This document shows positions 1 to 11,300 of a stretch of 64,000 nucleotides of DNA, piece after piece. The first letter of the stretch is position 1. Each line of letters begins with the position of its first letter. The position numbers were made by a program, and so were the translations under genes. The DNA is from Quercus robur (taxonomy: Eukaryota > Streptophyta > Magnoliopsida > Fagales > Fagaceae). The notes under the pieces are model-generated. The model made no database searches and was not told the origin of the DNA. It worked only from the letters and a program-made list of their open reading frames with translations. The stretch lies in the NCBI RefSeq assembly GCF_932294415.1, contig NC_065537.1, positions 68,462,290 to 68,526,289 of the forward strand, given 5' to 3'.

Positions 1-62
1 ATATGTACAAATTTGTTTTTTATTTTCATTGCAGTTCAATTTTCTTAATAGTGCTGAAAAAA

Positions 63-2855
63 ATGTTTAAGAACACCTTCCAGTCTGGATTTCTGTCCAT
101 CTTATACAGCCTTGGGTATGGTGGTTGTTTTTCTTATGCATGCATTTGAGAAATTCATGTTATACAGATTTTCAATGTTTTTTTCAACATTGCAATTTTG
201 ATACTGAAAAGTGGGTAATTTTGTTTGAATATTGCAGGAGTAAACCTTTGCAGATATGGGATAAAGAAGGTAAGTGGGTTTTTTGCTCTGTGGTTTTTTT
301 TTTTTTTGGGATAAAGTTGCTAGAAACAATTAAGCATGAGATGTAGCTTTGCTTGATTGTACCTGTCAGAAAAAAAATGTCATGCATTGCCATTTTTGTC
401 AGGAAATTGGCTTTGCCTTATTTGTTTCCTTGAAAATTTGTTTTTCTCTGATAAGTGTGTATAAAGACCTGTCATCATTTTTCATCTTAAAGAGTTTGAA
501 GTGGTGTTTTATGTTAATCCTATGATGCATGGGTACTGATATGGATACAGTATGGGTACGATACGGGTACGGGGATACAATGTTTTTTGAAAAACTTAGG
601 GTACAATAACGGATAATAATGTGAATCCATGGCCATTAAATGATGTTTAGAATACAAACCAAGATTTAAAAGAGTAAATAACAGATAACTAGGTAAGTAT
701 TCAACATTGTAACCAATATATAAAACATATAAATAAAAATTCTTACAAGTTTGGGCTATCTCTCACTATGGAGGATTGGGTTAGAATGATATCCAAGTCA
801 TATCACGGGTGTATCCTGGATGTATGATATTTTTTTTTATTAAAATGACTAGGTACGTATCTTAGAGGCATCTGGTACGATACTGGTACAATACATATCG
901 GATATGGGTATGTGAGCAAAAATGGGGTATCCGTGCATCCTTGCGTTAATCTATGAAATTCTTGCCAATTAGCTCTGGCTCACATAGTGCCTCCTCCACT
1001 TGTAAGAGCAAGGCGGAAATTGAGGTACCCACGGGTGTAGGTGTAACTTACCAATCGAAGAAAAAAAAAGTTCCATTAAAATTTTTTTTTTTTTTTTTTT
1101 TTATAGTTCTCTATTCAAGAGGTCCCAATATTTGCTTATGGGATAACTTTTCATCTGCAGCACAGCCCTTCTATTTTTTCCAAGTTTGTTAAGATAAATG
1201 CACCATTTGTGTTGCACTTCTTGCAGCTGCCAGTGGCCATGTAAAGCGACCACAGGATGAAGACATACAATCTAACGTCCTTGAAATAATTGGATCAAAT
1301 ATCCAGTCAACTTACATCACTTGCCCGGCTGATCCAGCTGCAACACTTGGTATAAAACTACCATTTTTGGTTATTATTGTGAAGAATCTAAAGAAATACT
1401 TTACATTTGAGATTCAAGTCCTGGATGATAAGAATGTCAGGCGGCGTTTCCGAGCTTCTAATTTTCAAGTGTGTAAGTCTGCCCATGTTTCTGTTGTTTA
1501 AATGTTCCCACCCCTTCCCCCCTTCTTTCTGTGTGTGCTTGTGTGTCTGTCTGTTGTGGACAATATTCTGGTAAATAGTGACCACTTTTGTTTTAGACGG
1601 CACTGAAGAAATAGTTGTTACCTGTAAGATGAATTATTTCAAAATATGTTTTGTGACTTTTGTTAGCTGAATAGTAGACTAAAGAGGACAAGTGATTAGT
1701 AATCTAAGATCTAGGTGAAGATATGGTTTTTGGCATTATGAACTGATTTTGGTCATGTTGCAAACTTTATAACCACAGGTCCCTCTTCAGTTAATGTAGC
1801 ATATTATAGTTTAAACAGGATGCCTCAAGATTGTTTGAGAGGGTTGTGGAATTGGAAATTTAATATTTCATCTCTTCATCTCTAAGCTTTATAATGTTCC
1901 TATTATCTCTAAATTGTAGAATACTCTTTAAGCTGTTTTGTTATAAAATTTGTTACATTTTTTTAGATTGTGATACAAGTTGCACTATGTTTTAAGCTGT
2001 TAAAGTAAAATGTGAGCTGCATGGTGAGGCCAATGAGCTCCAAGTCAAATGACTTTTCTTCCTTTACAATAGGTGGAAGGTGATGTTGTGGGTTTAAAAT
2101 TCTCTGGGTGCAAAACTTGCCTATAAAAATATAGGCAAACATCAGAGTTTTCTTTCTCACATTCTAAGGAGACAATTATTTAGCTTTTGGATGGTGAACA
2201 CTTTTGGTAAATGATTCATTATTGTGCACTAGGTAGGATTTTTTTAGAGGTGTCATTATCGTGCACTAGGTAAATTATTCATTAATGTTTTTAGAGGTAT
2301 CATTATTGCAAAGAGGATATGTGGATTTTTTTTTAGAAAAAGAAAAAGAAAAGAAAAGGATAGAAAGTAGTGCTAATAAAGTTTGAGGATACAGTTGTGG
2401 TGTAGTAATGCACAGTTTCCATCTGTACTAAAGTGTGTGACACTAAAAGTCTAAAAGATGGATTTTGTTTGTGAGTGATTAGTTTTTCTTTTATTGTTTT
2501 AGGCTGTAACTCGTGTGAAACCTTACATCTGCACCATGCCGCTGAGGATGGATGAGGGCTGGAATCAAATTCAGTTGAATCTTGCTGATTTTACCAGGAG
2601 AGCATATGGAACCAACTATGTTGAGACACTGCGTGTTCAGGTTCATGCAAACTGCCGTCTGAGGAGGATATATTTCTCAGACCGCCTGTACTCGGAAGAA
2701 GAACTCCCCCCAGAGTTTAAATTGTATCTTCCAATGCAGGTAAGATTGAATCAACCATTCGGTCTTGCTTATTGTGTTATATCTAGGTTTCATGCCTTCT
2801 CATTGCTTGTCTAAATAAACTTTTTGGTATCATGATTTTATTACAGAAAGCATGA
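63..2855 (+). CDS. BUG22: CFAP20/BUG22 family protein, five coding exons, complete
   Basis: The gene encodes a 190-aa member of the CFAP20 (GTL3/BUG22) family, a conserved protein of ciliary axonemes that is also kept in non-ciliated plants, where a nuclear or splicing-linked role has been proposed. Coding exons: 63-115, 238-269, 1227-1468, 2503-2739 and 2847-2855. All introns are GT..AG, and the sum is 573 nt including TGA. The start was chosen because the protein opens with [16 protein letters not shown], the usual family N-terminus. Family hallmarks are visible: [10 protein letters not shown] at residues 19-28, [34 protein letters not shown] (residues 86-109), [22 protein letters not shown] and [19 protein letters not shown] near the C-terminus. 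Length equals that of the family. A splice acceptor at about 31-34 suggests a 5' UTR intron, so the promoter lies left of the window. No lesion is seen. The family match comes from remembered homologues. Confidence 0.93.
525..944. mobile_element. Mutator-like MITE in BUG22 intron 2
   Basis: A 420-bp AT-rich block with imperfect terminal inverted repeats (left about ATGCATGGGTAC, right end reading inward GATGCACGGATACC) and many internal GGTAC/GATAC words. It is bordered by a near-perfect direct repeat, GTTAATCCTATG at 513-524 and GTTAATCTATG at 945-955. A target duplication of 9-12 bp fits a Mutator-type insertion. No coding capacity. The superfamily is inferred only from duplication length. 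Confidence 0.5.
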
Positions 2856-3540
2856 CAAATTTCATGAAAGGAGAGCTCCAGAGCCATCGTGTCTGAAAGA
2901 GTTGTCTGGGATTCTATATCTGCCTCTCATTCTCTGCCAACTCACATGTTCTATCTTCTTTGAAAACTTATGACACACAATGTGGTAAAAAAATCCTGGA
3001 ACTGAAGTACCAGCTCACCTGTTATTATCTGAACTTGCAATTAAGCATTACTAGGCTTGATTTTATGCTTTTTTATACTAGTGAAGATCTGCCTTTTGGA
3101 TCTTTGTTAATGGCCTTCAACATTGTGATATGTGTGTATCAAACTAAAGGTTTTTTTGCAAAATGGTGGCTGCAAATCATCAATGCTTCTGGTCTCTATT
3201 GGGGTTGAACTCATCGTTTCACTTTCTGGAACTGTGCGACTAAATAGTGGTACTTGTTCATGCATCGCGCGGTCAAAGTGCACTGCTTAGAATGGTTCAA
3301 AGATCTATGGCTACAAGTTTGCCAACAAACTCATGGGAAGTATATTCAAAATAATCAAGTGGCCATAATTTCATCACCCAAAGCACCCATCCGGATCAAT
3401 CTAGTTCCGGTGGACCTTGATTAGCTTTTACATGGTTTTTGACTTTGTGGCAGAAAGTAGTGAGGTGCTTCTTCATTCTCTATCTGCATGTCATAAGTTT
3501 AGGAAAAAAAAATCTAAGTCATAATAAGAGTAACAGTGCA
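2856..3540 (+). other. BUG22 3' UTR and downstream region
   Basis: Sequence after the BUG22 stop. It probably contains the 3' UTR, but no clear polyadenylation site could be fixed. The short open frame at 2960-3208 has no recognisable similarity and is not called a gene. Confidence 0.4.
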
Positions 3541-3562
3541 TTGGAACATCCATGGAATGTTT

Positions 3563-3619
3563 AATCACATTAGTAAGGTCAATTTCTCAGTCAAAAAAAA
3601 AAAAAAAATCACATTAGTA
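3563..3619 (+). mobile_element. Extremely truncated retroposon with target duplication
   Basis: The 13-bp direct repeats AATCACATTAGTA at 3563-3575 and 3607-3619 flank only about 31 bp, made of a short unique piece followed by a run of 16 A. This is the structure left by target-primed reverse transcription after almost complete 5' truncation. The source element cannot be named. Confidence 0.65.
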
Positions 3620-3943
3620 GGCTTTTTTTTATAGGTTTTAAGACCAAGTATGTTTATGGTTCAGCTTTGGAGAGAAGGCCTGTCTTCATTGCATAGGTAG
3701 CTCACTTTTCCTTGACATACTGCTCTATAGGAAATAGGCTGGTTATTCTAGATGGGAGATGGTAATATTTTCAAATGGTTTGTTCCAATATGTAGAAAAG
3801 TGCTCGCAATCTTACGACCTTCGATGCAATAGGTGGCCAAGTTTTGAGTTTCAGTTGTGCTCCTTCGTGTGCTTTTGGATCAACTTTTGTTGAAAAGTAT
3901 ATTTGCTTATTCATTAAAAGTTGGCAAAATTACAATCAATCAT

Positions 3944-4165
3944 TAAAAAAAAAAAAAAAAAAAAAAAAATCCAAGTTCAGACGAGAGATTTTGATGGTGT
4001 GTGTGCGCCCAAGGCCCCAAGCCCGCAACTTCCATGGGAGATATCCAGGGTTCTGTTTTATTAATTCTGTGATTGTGAGAACTTTTTGGGTGAGGAGGGG
4101 ATTTGAACTCAAGATCTCCCAATAGAGAGATCTGGGCAATGTCGTTGAGCTACAAAGCTCTTGGC
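3944..4165 (-). mobile_element. tRNA-derived SINE, copy A
   Basis: On the minus strand a tRNA-like head starts near 4165. An A box-like TAGCTCAACGAC lies at 4152-4141 and a B box-like GAGTTCAAATCC at 4110-4099. A body of about 130 bp follows and ends in a long T run (plus-strand A run, 3945-3969). It lies at the left edge of an 840-bp block that is repeated at 6843-7684. Left flank AATCAATCATT resembles the right flank of copy B (AATTCAATCATT), a possible target duplication. Confidence 0.65.
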
Positions 4166-4410
4166 TAATTCAATCTTTGTGATTTCTACAACCCATCCTC
4201 TCTACGGTACCTATTATCATCTTATAAGTTTGCATTTTACATTTCGCTTTCATATCAGCTGGCAAAATGCTTCACCTTATAGCTTGCTTCTCAAACCTAC
4301 GCATGTGTCAAACCTATAATTCATGTCAATTTCACGATCCTCCATTTATTGAAAGAAAAGACCTTAACTTAGGAATAAATTACTGCAGAGCTAGATATTT
4401 CCAAAGATAC

Positions 4411-4715
4411 CTGATTTTCCTGAGCTTGTGCTGCAGCACCCTTGGATTCGTCCTTTCTTAGCACGCTTGGACTTGTCATTTGGTTTTGCATGGTATTTGG
4501 ACCGAACATCAGGTGGCAAAAGTTCTAGAGGCACAACCCCTTCAATAGTACCATGATCAGTGAACTGCAACCGTATGAATTCATATTTACGTGAATTCTT
4601 TGTATTTTTTGACCATATAAAATTAAAATATGCATAGGTTGTAAAATTAAACATCCTCTAGAAAATCCATCCAAGTCCTGTCGATTGAAAATCGAAGACC
4701 TTTCCAACAATAAAC
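4411..4715 (-). pseudogene. Duplicated THO1 exons 20 and 19, broken
   Basis: This is a second copy of THO1 exons 19 and 20 with their intron, just beyond the 3' end of the gene and in the same orientation. The exon 20 copy (4411-4564) encodes [20 protein letters not shown] and continues like the gene, but it carries an added in-frame codon (T in HGTIEG) and a 1-nt insertion that shifts the frame after KRAKK. The exon 19 copy (4657-4715) is 1 nt short, and its donor GT has become GG. The surrounding 840 bp (3945-4779) match 6843-7684 closely, including the SINE. It cannot be spliced into an intact THO1 reading frame, so it is called a pseudo-exon duplicate. Confidence 0.88.
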
Positions 4716-5069
4716 CTGCAGAAGAATATGATAAACCTTTCTGAGAATAAAATACACTTCAATATCAAGTTGAAGGCCATAACAGACCATGGCACCGTTT
4801 TGATGCCATGCTATTAAGTATGAACAAGAGTACATACATTAAGATACAACAGTGCTAAAACTTTTTCTACAGATATCTGTCAAAGAATCCAAACTGTTGG
4901 ACATGTTGCTCTAGCCTTTGGTAGTTGTTTCTTGTTTGAAGATCCCAAATACTCAATTCTCCATTGCATTTAAGGATATATATGAAGTAAAGGAGAACAC
5001 CAGAAGAATTTTCTGAAATGATGAACTCCTGACTTACCAAATACAGTTCACTTCCTGCTCAGCCACCAA

Positions 5070-5914
5070 CAGGGGAGGCCCAACATTATTTGGGCCATTT
5101 GGCAAAAAATTTATTCAGAACTTTTAATATGTAAATATTAATTAAAAAAATTATTTATTACTAATCAAATCAAAGTTACTTTGATATATTAAATACATAA
5201 TTTGATAAATAATATTAACTAAACCAATGTTAATTTCATATAGAGAATTGAATATCATAATTGATCCATAAATATTAATAAAAAGAAATAAAAATATATT
5301 ACAATAAAATTAATACTTTATTTTGAATGCACAACTATACATAGTTAAGTAAAGTTAAAATCTAATTTTTAATTTTATATCTTTTTAAGAGAGAGAGATG
5401 TTATTTGGTGTGTGGCTTTGTGGGATATCAATTTACAAAAATTAAAGTCTTAAACTATTATAGGAGATTAATCTATAATTGATGATTTAGCACATTTGCA
5501 ACATTTTTTTGAAACATTTTAGAGTTTCAATTGGGTTAAGGTTCTATTGGTCTCATACATTGAGAGTCTTAATAAAAATGAAAAGAAAAAAAAAAAACGC
5601 TAAAAGCACAATAAAATATTCACAATATGATGTGACATTGACTCTCATTGATAAAATTCATCAATCTAACAAATGAATGTTTAAATAACTTTTTTATAAT
5701 CAGTAACATCGCAATTTGTAAGCCAATAATAAAATTTGTAGTATCCTTAACATCACTAATAAAAAAAATGCACAGCCTATAAAAAATATATATAATTTTA
5801 TAAAAATTTGGGCCTTTAACAATTGGAAGTGGGGCCTTTCTCCCTAAGGGGAAATTTTTTTTTAATGGGGCCTTGGGCCTAGGCCTAACTTGCTGAGGCC
5901 TTGGGCCGGCCCTG
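5070..5914. mobile_element. Non-autonomous hAT-like element
   Basis: An 845-bp AT-rich insert with terminal inverted repeats: CAGGGGAGGCCCAA at the left, and CAGGGCCGGCCCAA read inward from the right. CAGGGCCGGC-type ends are common in plant hAT elements. The flanking octamers GCCACCAA (5062-5069) and GCTGCCGG (5915-5922) agree at only 4 of 8 positions, with all differences transitions, so they may be a decayed target duplication. There is no transposase frame. The 290 bp to its left (4780-5069) show nothing recognisable. Confidence 0.55.
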
Positions 5915-6233
5915 GCTGCCGGACTAGAACTTCAGGGAGCTGCGTTTGGTACTGAAATCTATGTCTTATATAGTCTGGAAAAACTTGAAATAAAATATAA
6001 AATAATGGGCCTTCAGTGAAACCATAAAGAAAAAGTGTTAAGAAGGCATCGATTGCTCAATAAGCCCTACAATGGTTACATGTTAAAGTTACAAGCTTTG
6101 GTAAAATAGCCATTTTTGTGGCGTAGGAAAAATTCAATGCCTTTACTAGATTTCCAAGTTAAGATTAAGGATTTAACACTTCACTAGCATTCTCTTATGT
6201 GCAACCAAGAACCGCAATCACACTTCCAGCATA

Positions 6234-8324
6234 TCAGCCAACAGCGTCTAAATCAACTTCTGCATCAGTCTCTCCATCTATCATTCCTGCCTCAACCTCA
6301 GCATCAGCTTCTAACTGACCCGCCTCTTGACCATTATCAGTGTCAGAGCTCTGCTTTTGATGTTCATCTGGTGTTGGAGTGCCACCTTGGGATATATTGC
6401 CAGTTGCTGTCGCATCAACGTCCATTTGTGCTGCTGAGGCTTCAAGATCAGCTCTGATTCCTTCACCATCAACTTCACTTGCAGGTGTAGCAATCTTTGC
6501 AAAAAATACAAAAAATAAAATTATAATATGACGTGTGATTCATCTGAAGCGCGTTTTAATAGAGATACTTCACACTGAATCCTGAGCATAAATGAGCAAA
6601 ATCCACCTAACCAGGAGATTATTGGTCATCTTTTTATGTTCCGACATCTACAAATTTTTAATTGTCTCTAGAACACTTTTTTTAATTGTATCTAGAACAC
6701 CAATTCCAAGTATAAAATTTCCATGTCTTGCTTCTAAATTCATCATCCAAAATATTTTATGCAATATATCTTGATCTCTTACAAAGTTTGTTGAAAATTT
6801 TCACATTTTGCTTCTATTCCCCACCCCCCCCAAACTGCCATTTAAAAAAAAAAAAAAAAAAAAAAAAATTCTAAGTTCAGATGAGAGATTTTGAAGGTGT
6901 GTGTGCTCGAGGCCCCAAGCCCACAATTTCCATGCCAGATATCGAAAGTTCTGTTTTATTAATTCTATGATTGTGAGAACTTTTTTTTTCCTGGGGGTTA
7001 GGGGGGGATTTGAACTCAAGTTCTCCCAATAGAGACATCTGGCCAATGCCATTGAGCTACAAAGCTCTTGGCTAATTCAATCATTGTGATTTCTACAATC
7101 CATCCTCTCTATTGTACCTATTATCATCTTATAAGTTTGCATTTTACATTTCACGTTCATATTCAGCTGGCAAAATGCTTCACCTTATAGATTGCTACTC
7201 AAACCTACGCACATGTCAAACCTATAATTCATGTCAATTTCATGATCCTCCATTTATTGAAAGAAAAGACCTAAACTTTGGAATAAATTAATGCAGAGCT
7301 AGATATTTCCAAATATACCTGATTTTCCTCAGATTGTGCTGCAGCACCCTTGGATTCGTCCTTCTTAGCACGCTTGGACTTGTCATTTGGTTTTGCTTGG
7401 TATTTGGATCGAACATCAGGCGGCAAAAGTTCTAGAGGCACAACCCCTTCAATACCATGATCAGTGAACTGCAACCATATGAATCCATATTTACGTGAAT
7501 TCTTTGTGATTTTTTTACCATATAAAAGTAAAAAGGCATAGGTTGTAAAATTAAACATACTCTAGAAAATCCATCCAAGTCCTGTCGAGCCGAAAATCGA
7601 AGACCTTTCCAACAATAAACCTGCAGAAGAATATGATAAACCTTTCTGAGAATAAAATACACTTCAATATCAAATTGAAGGCCAGCAGTCAATACTACTA
7701 ACTATAACTACTTAAAATGCATGCTTTACAGTGCACAGACACGACACAAGACACTGCTATTCTAGAAACATTATGACACAACACAATGGGGACATGACAA
7801 TTAATATCTCGATAAACATATATTTTATTTATATTTTAAATATTTTTAAACATATTTTATGTTTTAGAAATAAGTAATAACAATAAAAATGTTTGAAAAA
7901 TTATCAATTTTTAAGCAATAATTAATAACAACAACAAAAAAACATTTATATTCATAAATTTTAGTGTTAATAACCACAGGAACTTTTTTTAATAATAAAA
8001 ATTTTGTATGTTAAGTTTTTTTAATAAAAGACTTTTCTTTAATAAAAATGGAATTTTTCAATAATAATTATCTTTTAGTTAAGTTTTTCTTAATAGCAAA
8101 CATTTTTTTTATTTAAATAAAAAATAAAAAAAAGGAATCTAAGGCCACACAAGTCAAGGAGGTTATAAGTAATAACAGAATTCTCTGTGTTTTAAATAAT
8201 AAAGCCGGTAAAGAAAAATATTGGTCAAAAGACAAAACACAACAGTTAGTAGAAAACAAAAATCTGAAACTGGGATGAGCTCTGGGCAGTTGTGGTGAGT
8301 TGTACCCGTACATGTGCGTGCACA

Positions 8325-8357
<33 letters not shown>

Positions 8358-11300
8358 TGAGATTCAATCAGCAGCCAATACAAGTGCCGATATAAGGCAG
8401 GAGAGTTCCAAATGATCGATCAAGAGAGTAGATCAACAGAGTTCAAGAGAGAAGATCTAATCTGATTAAGCGTCAATCAACAGCATTGATTCAATTTGAT
8501 TATGCCTAATAATCAAAATCTTTAAAAAAAAAAAATAGTGGTTGTGTCCCAGCCGCATTGCCACCGTGTCTGAGATATAATTTTGCTGGGACATGCATGC
8601 AGCCATGTCCCCGACGTGTCCACGTCCTAGATGGAAACACCATGGTTTTTGGCATGTCCATGCTTCTTAGATCCAAACACAAGGTAAAACATTTGAAAGG
8701 ACAAATTACCGTCATTAGCACATCTTGTGGCAATTGATACTTACAAACATAATCTGTATTGAGAGTACAACCATCTTCTGGGTAACATCAACCTAAATTA
8801 AATCTGAAGTACTAAGAACCAAATCTCACCCGACTATTTTTGTGGTGATATTCAGCTTCTATTCCAGCTGATGCATCCATCTGCAATTCCAAGAAGAAAT
8901 AACTTTATTCTGATACTTGACAAAATAAAATTGAGGTTCAGATATGAAGGAGAAAGACTCCTGATAACTTAGCAATATGAAAGGGACAAAGAAAATAGGA
9001 AAAATAATTTATCCGTTAAATTGACTTCAGGAAGCAAGGATCCTTACATCTTCAGCCAAGGGTTTCCAGTATTCCATGATGTGAGGAGTTCGGACACGTT
9101 GAGGATCAGTCAAAGCATTCTGGACATGTTAATAAGATCTTAGGCATAAAATAATAGTCCAGAAGTGTTATATTAATGCCATGACATCAAGTACATTGAA
9201 AAGAAAAATCTGGATACAAGGATAGAAACATATAGCACAAAGCATACAGGACCGGGAGTTAATTTAACTTTTTGACCAAACTGGTAAACTTTGTGTGGTT
9301 AGTGTTGCAAAGTTTTTTTTTTGATTGGTTAGTTACACACACACACACACCTAGTGGGTCTTGAACTCATGACCTCACCCTCCACCGAACACTTGCCAGG
9401 GGAGGAGATGACAGTTGCAAAGTATGAGTCATTAAGAGTCTTTTATTGCATTAGAGTTACATGATGAACAATATTGCACAATTAACTAATTAATCAGAAG
9501 TATAAAACTTAAAGAAGATCAAACTGAGCAAAATTGACCCTGCAATAAAGAGAGAGAGAGAGAAGAGAAAAAGGCAAAATAAAGCTTGAGGGCTAACTTG
9601 ACTTTCGTGAGTTGTATGCCTACTGGCTCTTGTAAGTTGTAACATATATCTAGTAGCAGTTTCAAGAACAAAAGCTACTCAAAGTAAAACTCTTTCAGTA
9701 CTCTGTGGGTCCAGTCTGAGCCTAAAGCATTTGGATGTGTGCTTTGAACAAAAATTCTCCATTCTTCCACCGAAATGTCCCATGTCGATTAGCCAACCAT
9801 AACTAAACCATTCTCTTAATTTAATCACACTACAAATGTCCATGATCTGCACAGTATCTAGTTAAGAGTTACGCTAACTATTATACCGAGATCCTAGCAC
9901 TAGCCTAAAGATCTTTTACCCACTATCCTTAAACAAACTCTCCCCTAAGTCCTAATCAGATTCAGACCATGACTTAAGGTACTAGATTTTGACTCACCCT
10001 CATTCGCACTACTTCCTTGTTTTCCTTGTTGCTTCACAGCATCAGAATCCCATTTTATGTCTAGCACCAAATCAGAGCAGGCCATGTTCTCTCATGACTA
10101 TAAGTGCATAAATTATTACTTTTTATGTTTGGAACACTTAATTCTATTCCGATACATTGTTAAGCCAATTACAGACAGTTGCCTTGTCCAAAATCAAATT
10201 TAACCTTTTCTTGCTGACTCTCCTTTCAGTTTTATTTTAAGAATGAAGCTGCACTTCCTTCTCTTTACTTGAAATCAAGAGTAATTAATATTTCCTGGAC
10301 AATGCTTATGATCTTGGGCAAGCATGTGCAGTGCAAAGCATATCATGTGAGGAAGAGTGGCCAATCTACAATAAAAGGGAGTTATTGAGAGCGAAAGGAG
10401 AGAAAATTCCACTAGAAAAATTGATATTGAGGATTTTTTTTTTGTTGGGGGGGGGGGGGAATGCCAGTCTTAGTACATGGTGGACAAATACCCCAACCAT
10501 TGTAAGTGATATTAACCGCCTAATTGAAAACCTGTTAAGAGCTCAAAAAGAGTTCTGAAAACAAAGCAAAGCAAATAAAAGGCGTTCTAGAGTTAAGTGA
10601 TGAACACTTTCCATGGAAATTATTGTGCTCAGTATGAATGATCCACCCAAATCCCCATATGTAGAGTTTTGTAGCGACCACTTTTTACTTTTAGTGGTAA
10701 TCAACAAATATATCAAGAAAAGGTAACTATTGATTGATTAAATCAGTAAAATCAACATATTGCTATTATGAACTAACGTAAGTATTGAGTTAAATGAATA
10801 CACACCGGATTCTGATCTGCCCACTTCCACAACTGAGAGAGTTCTCTATTTCCCAGTCTCCACTTTTGTCTACTGCAGTAATAGAAGTACTCAATTTATT
10901 ACTAAATCTAGATTGACAAAGCAAACATATTCAATATTTATATATAAATGGCAAACAATGAATGAAAACAAAATTCAGGCCACAAAAAGCTCGGTAAGAA
11001 TTTAAATTTAGGCATGAGGTACAATAACAAAATAATGTCATGCAAACAAAAACATAATGGTGGGTTTGGTTTGCACCATCATAACTAAAGAGGTCACAAG
11101 TTCCTAGAAAACCATCCTTTGAAGAGCCACATCAAAACTCAAACATTGTTGGAGATTACTAAAGCCCACATCCAATGCATTCTACACAGTGCCAAACCAG
11201 AATCCTTGTTGGATAGGGACAAGAAATGACAACTTCTACTCCCATAATAAAATCCCCAACAAGCTGTCTTAATCACCAATCTATTAAAAATCAAAAGAAG

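Noticed and set aside
4099-4152. tRNA-like A and B boxes, possible tRNA gene
   Set aside because: There is no full cloverleaf or anticodon arm. The unit is joined to a SINE body and repeated at 6843-7072.
6197-6457. 86-aa plus-strand frame rich in Q, H and L
   Set aside because: It is antisense to the acidic last exon of THO1, whose codons force this composition.
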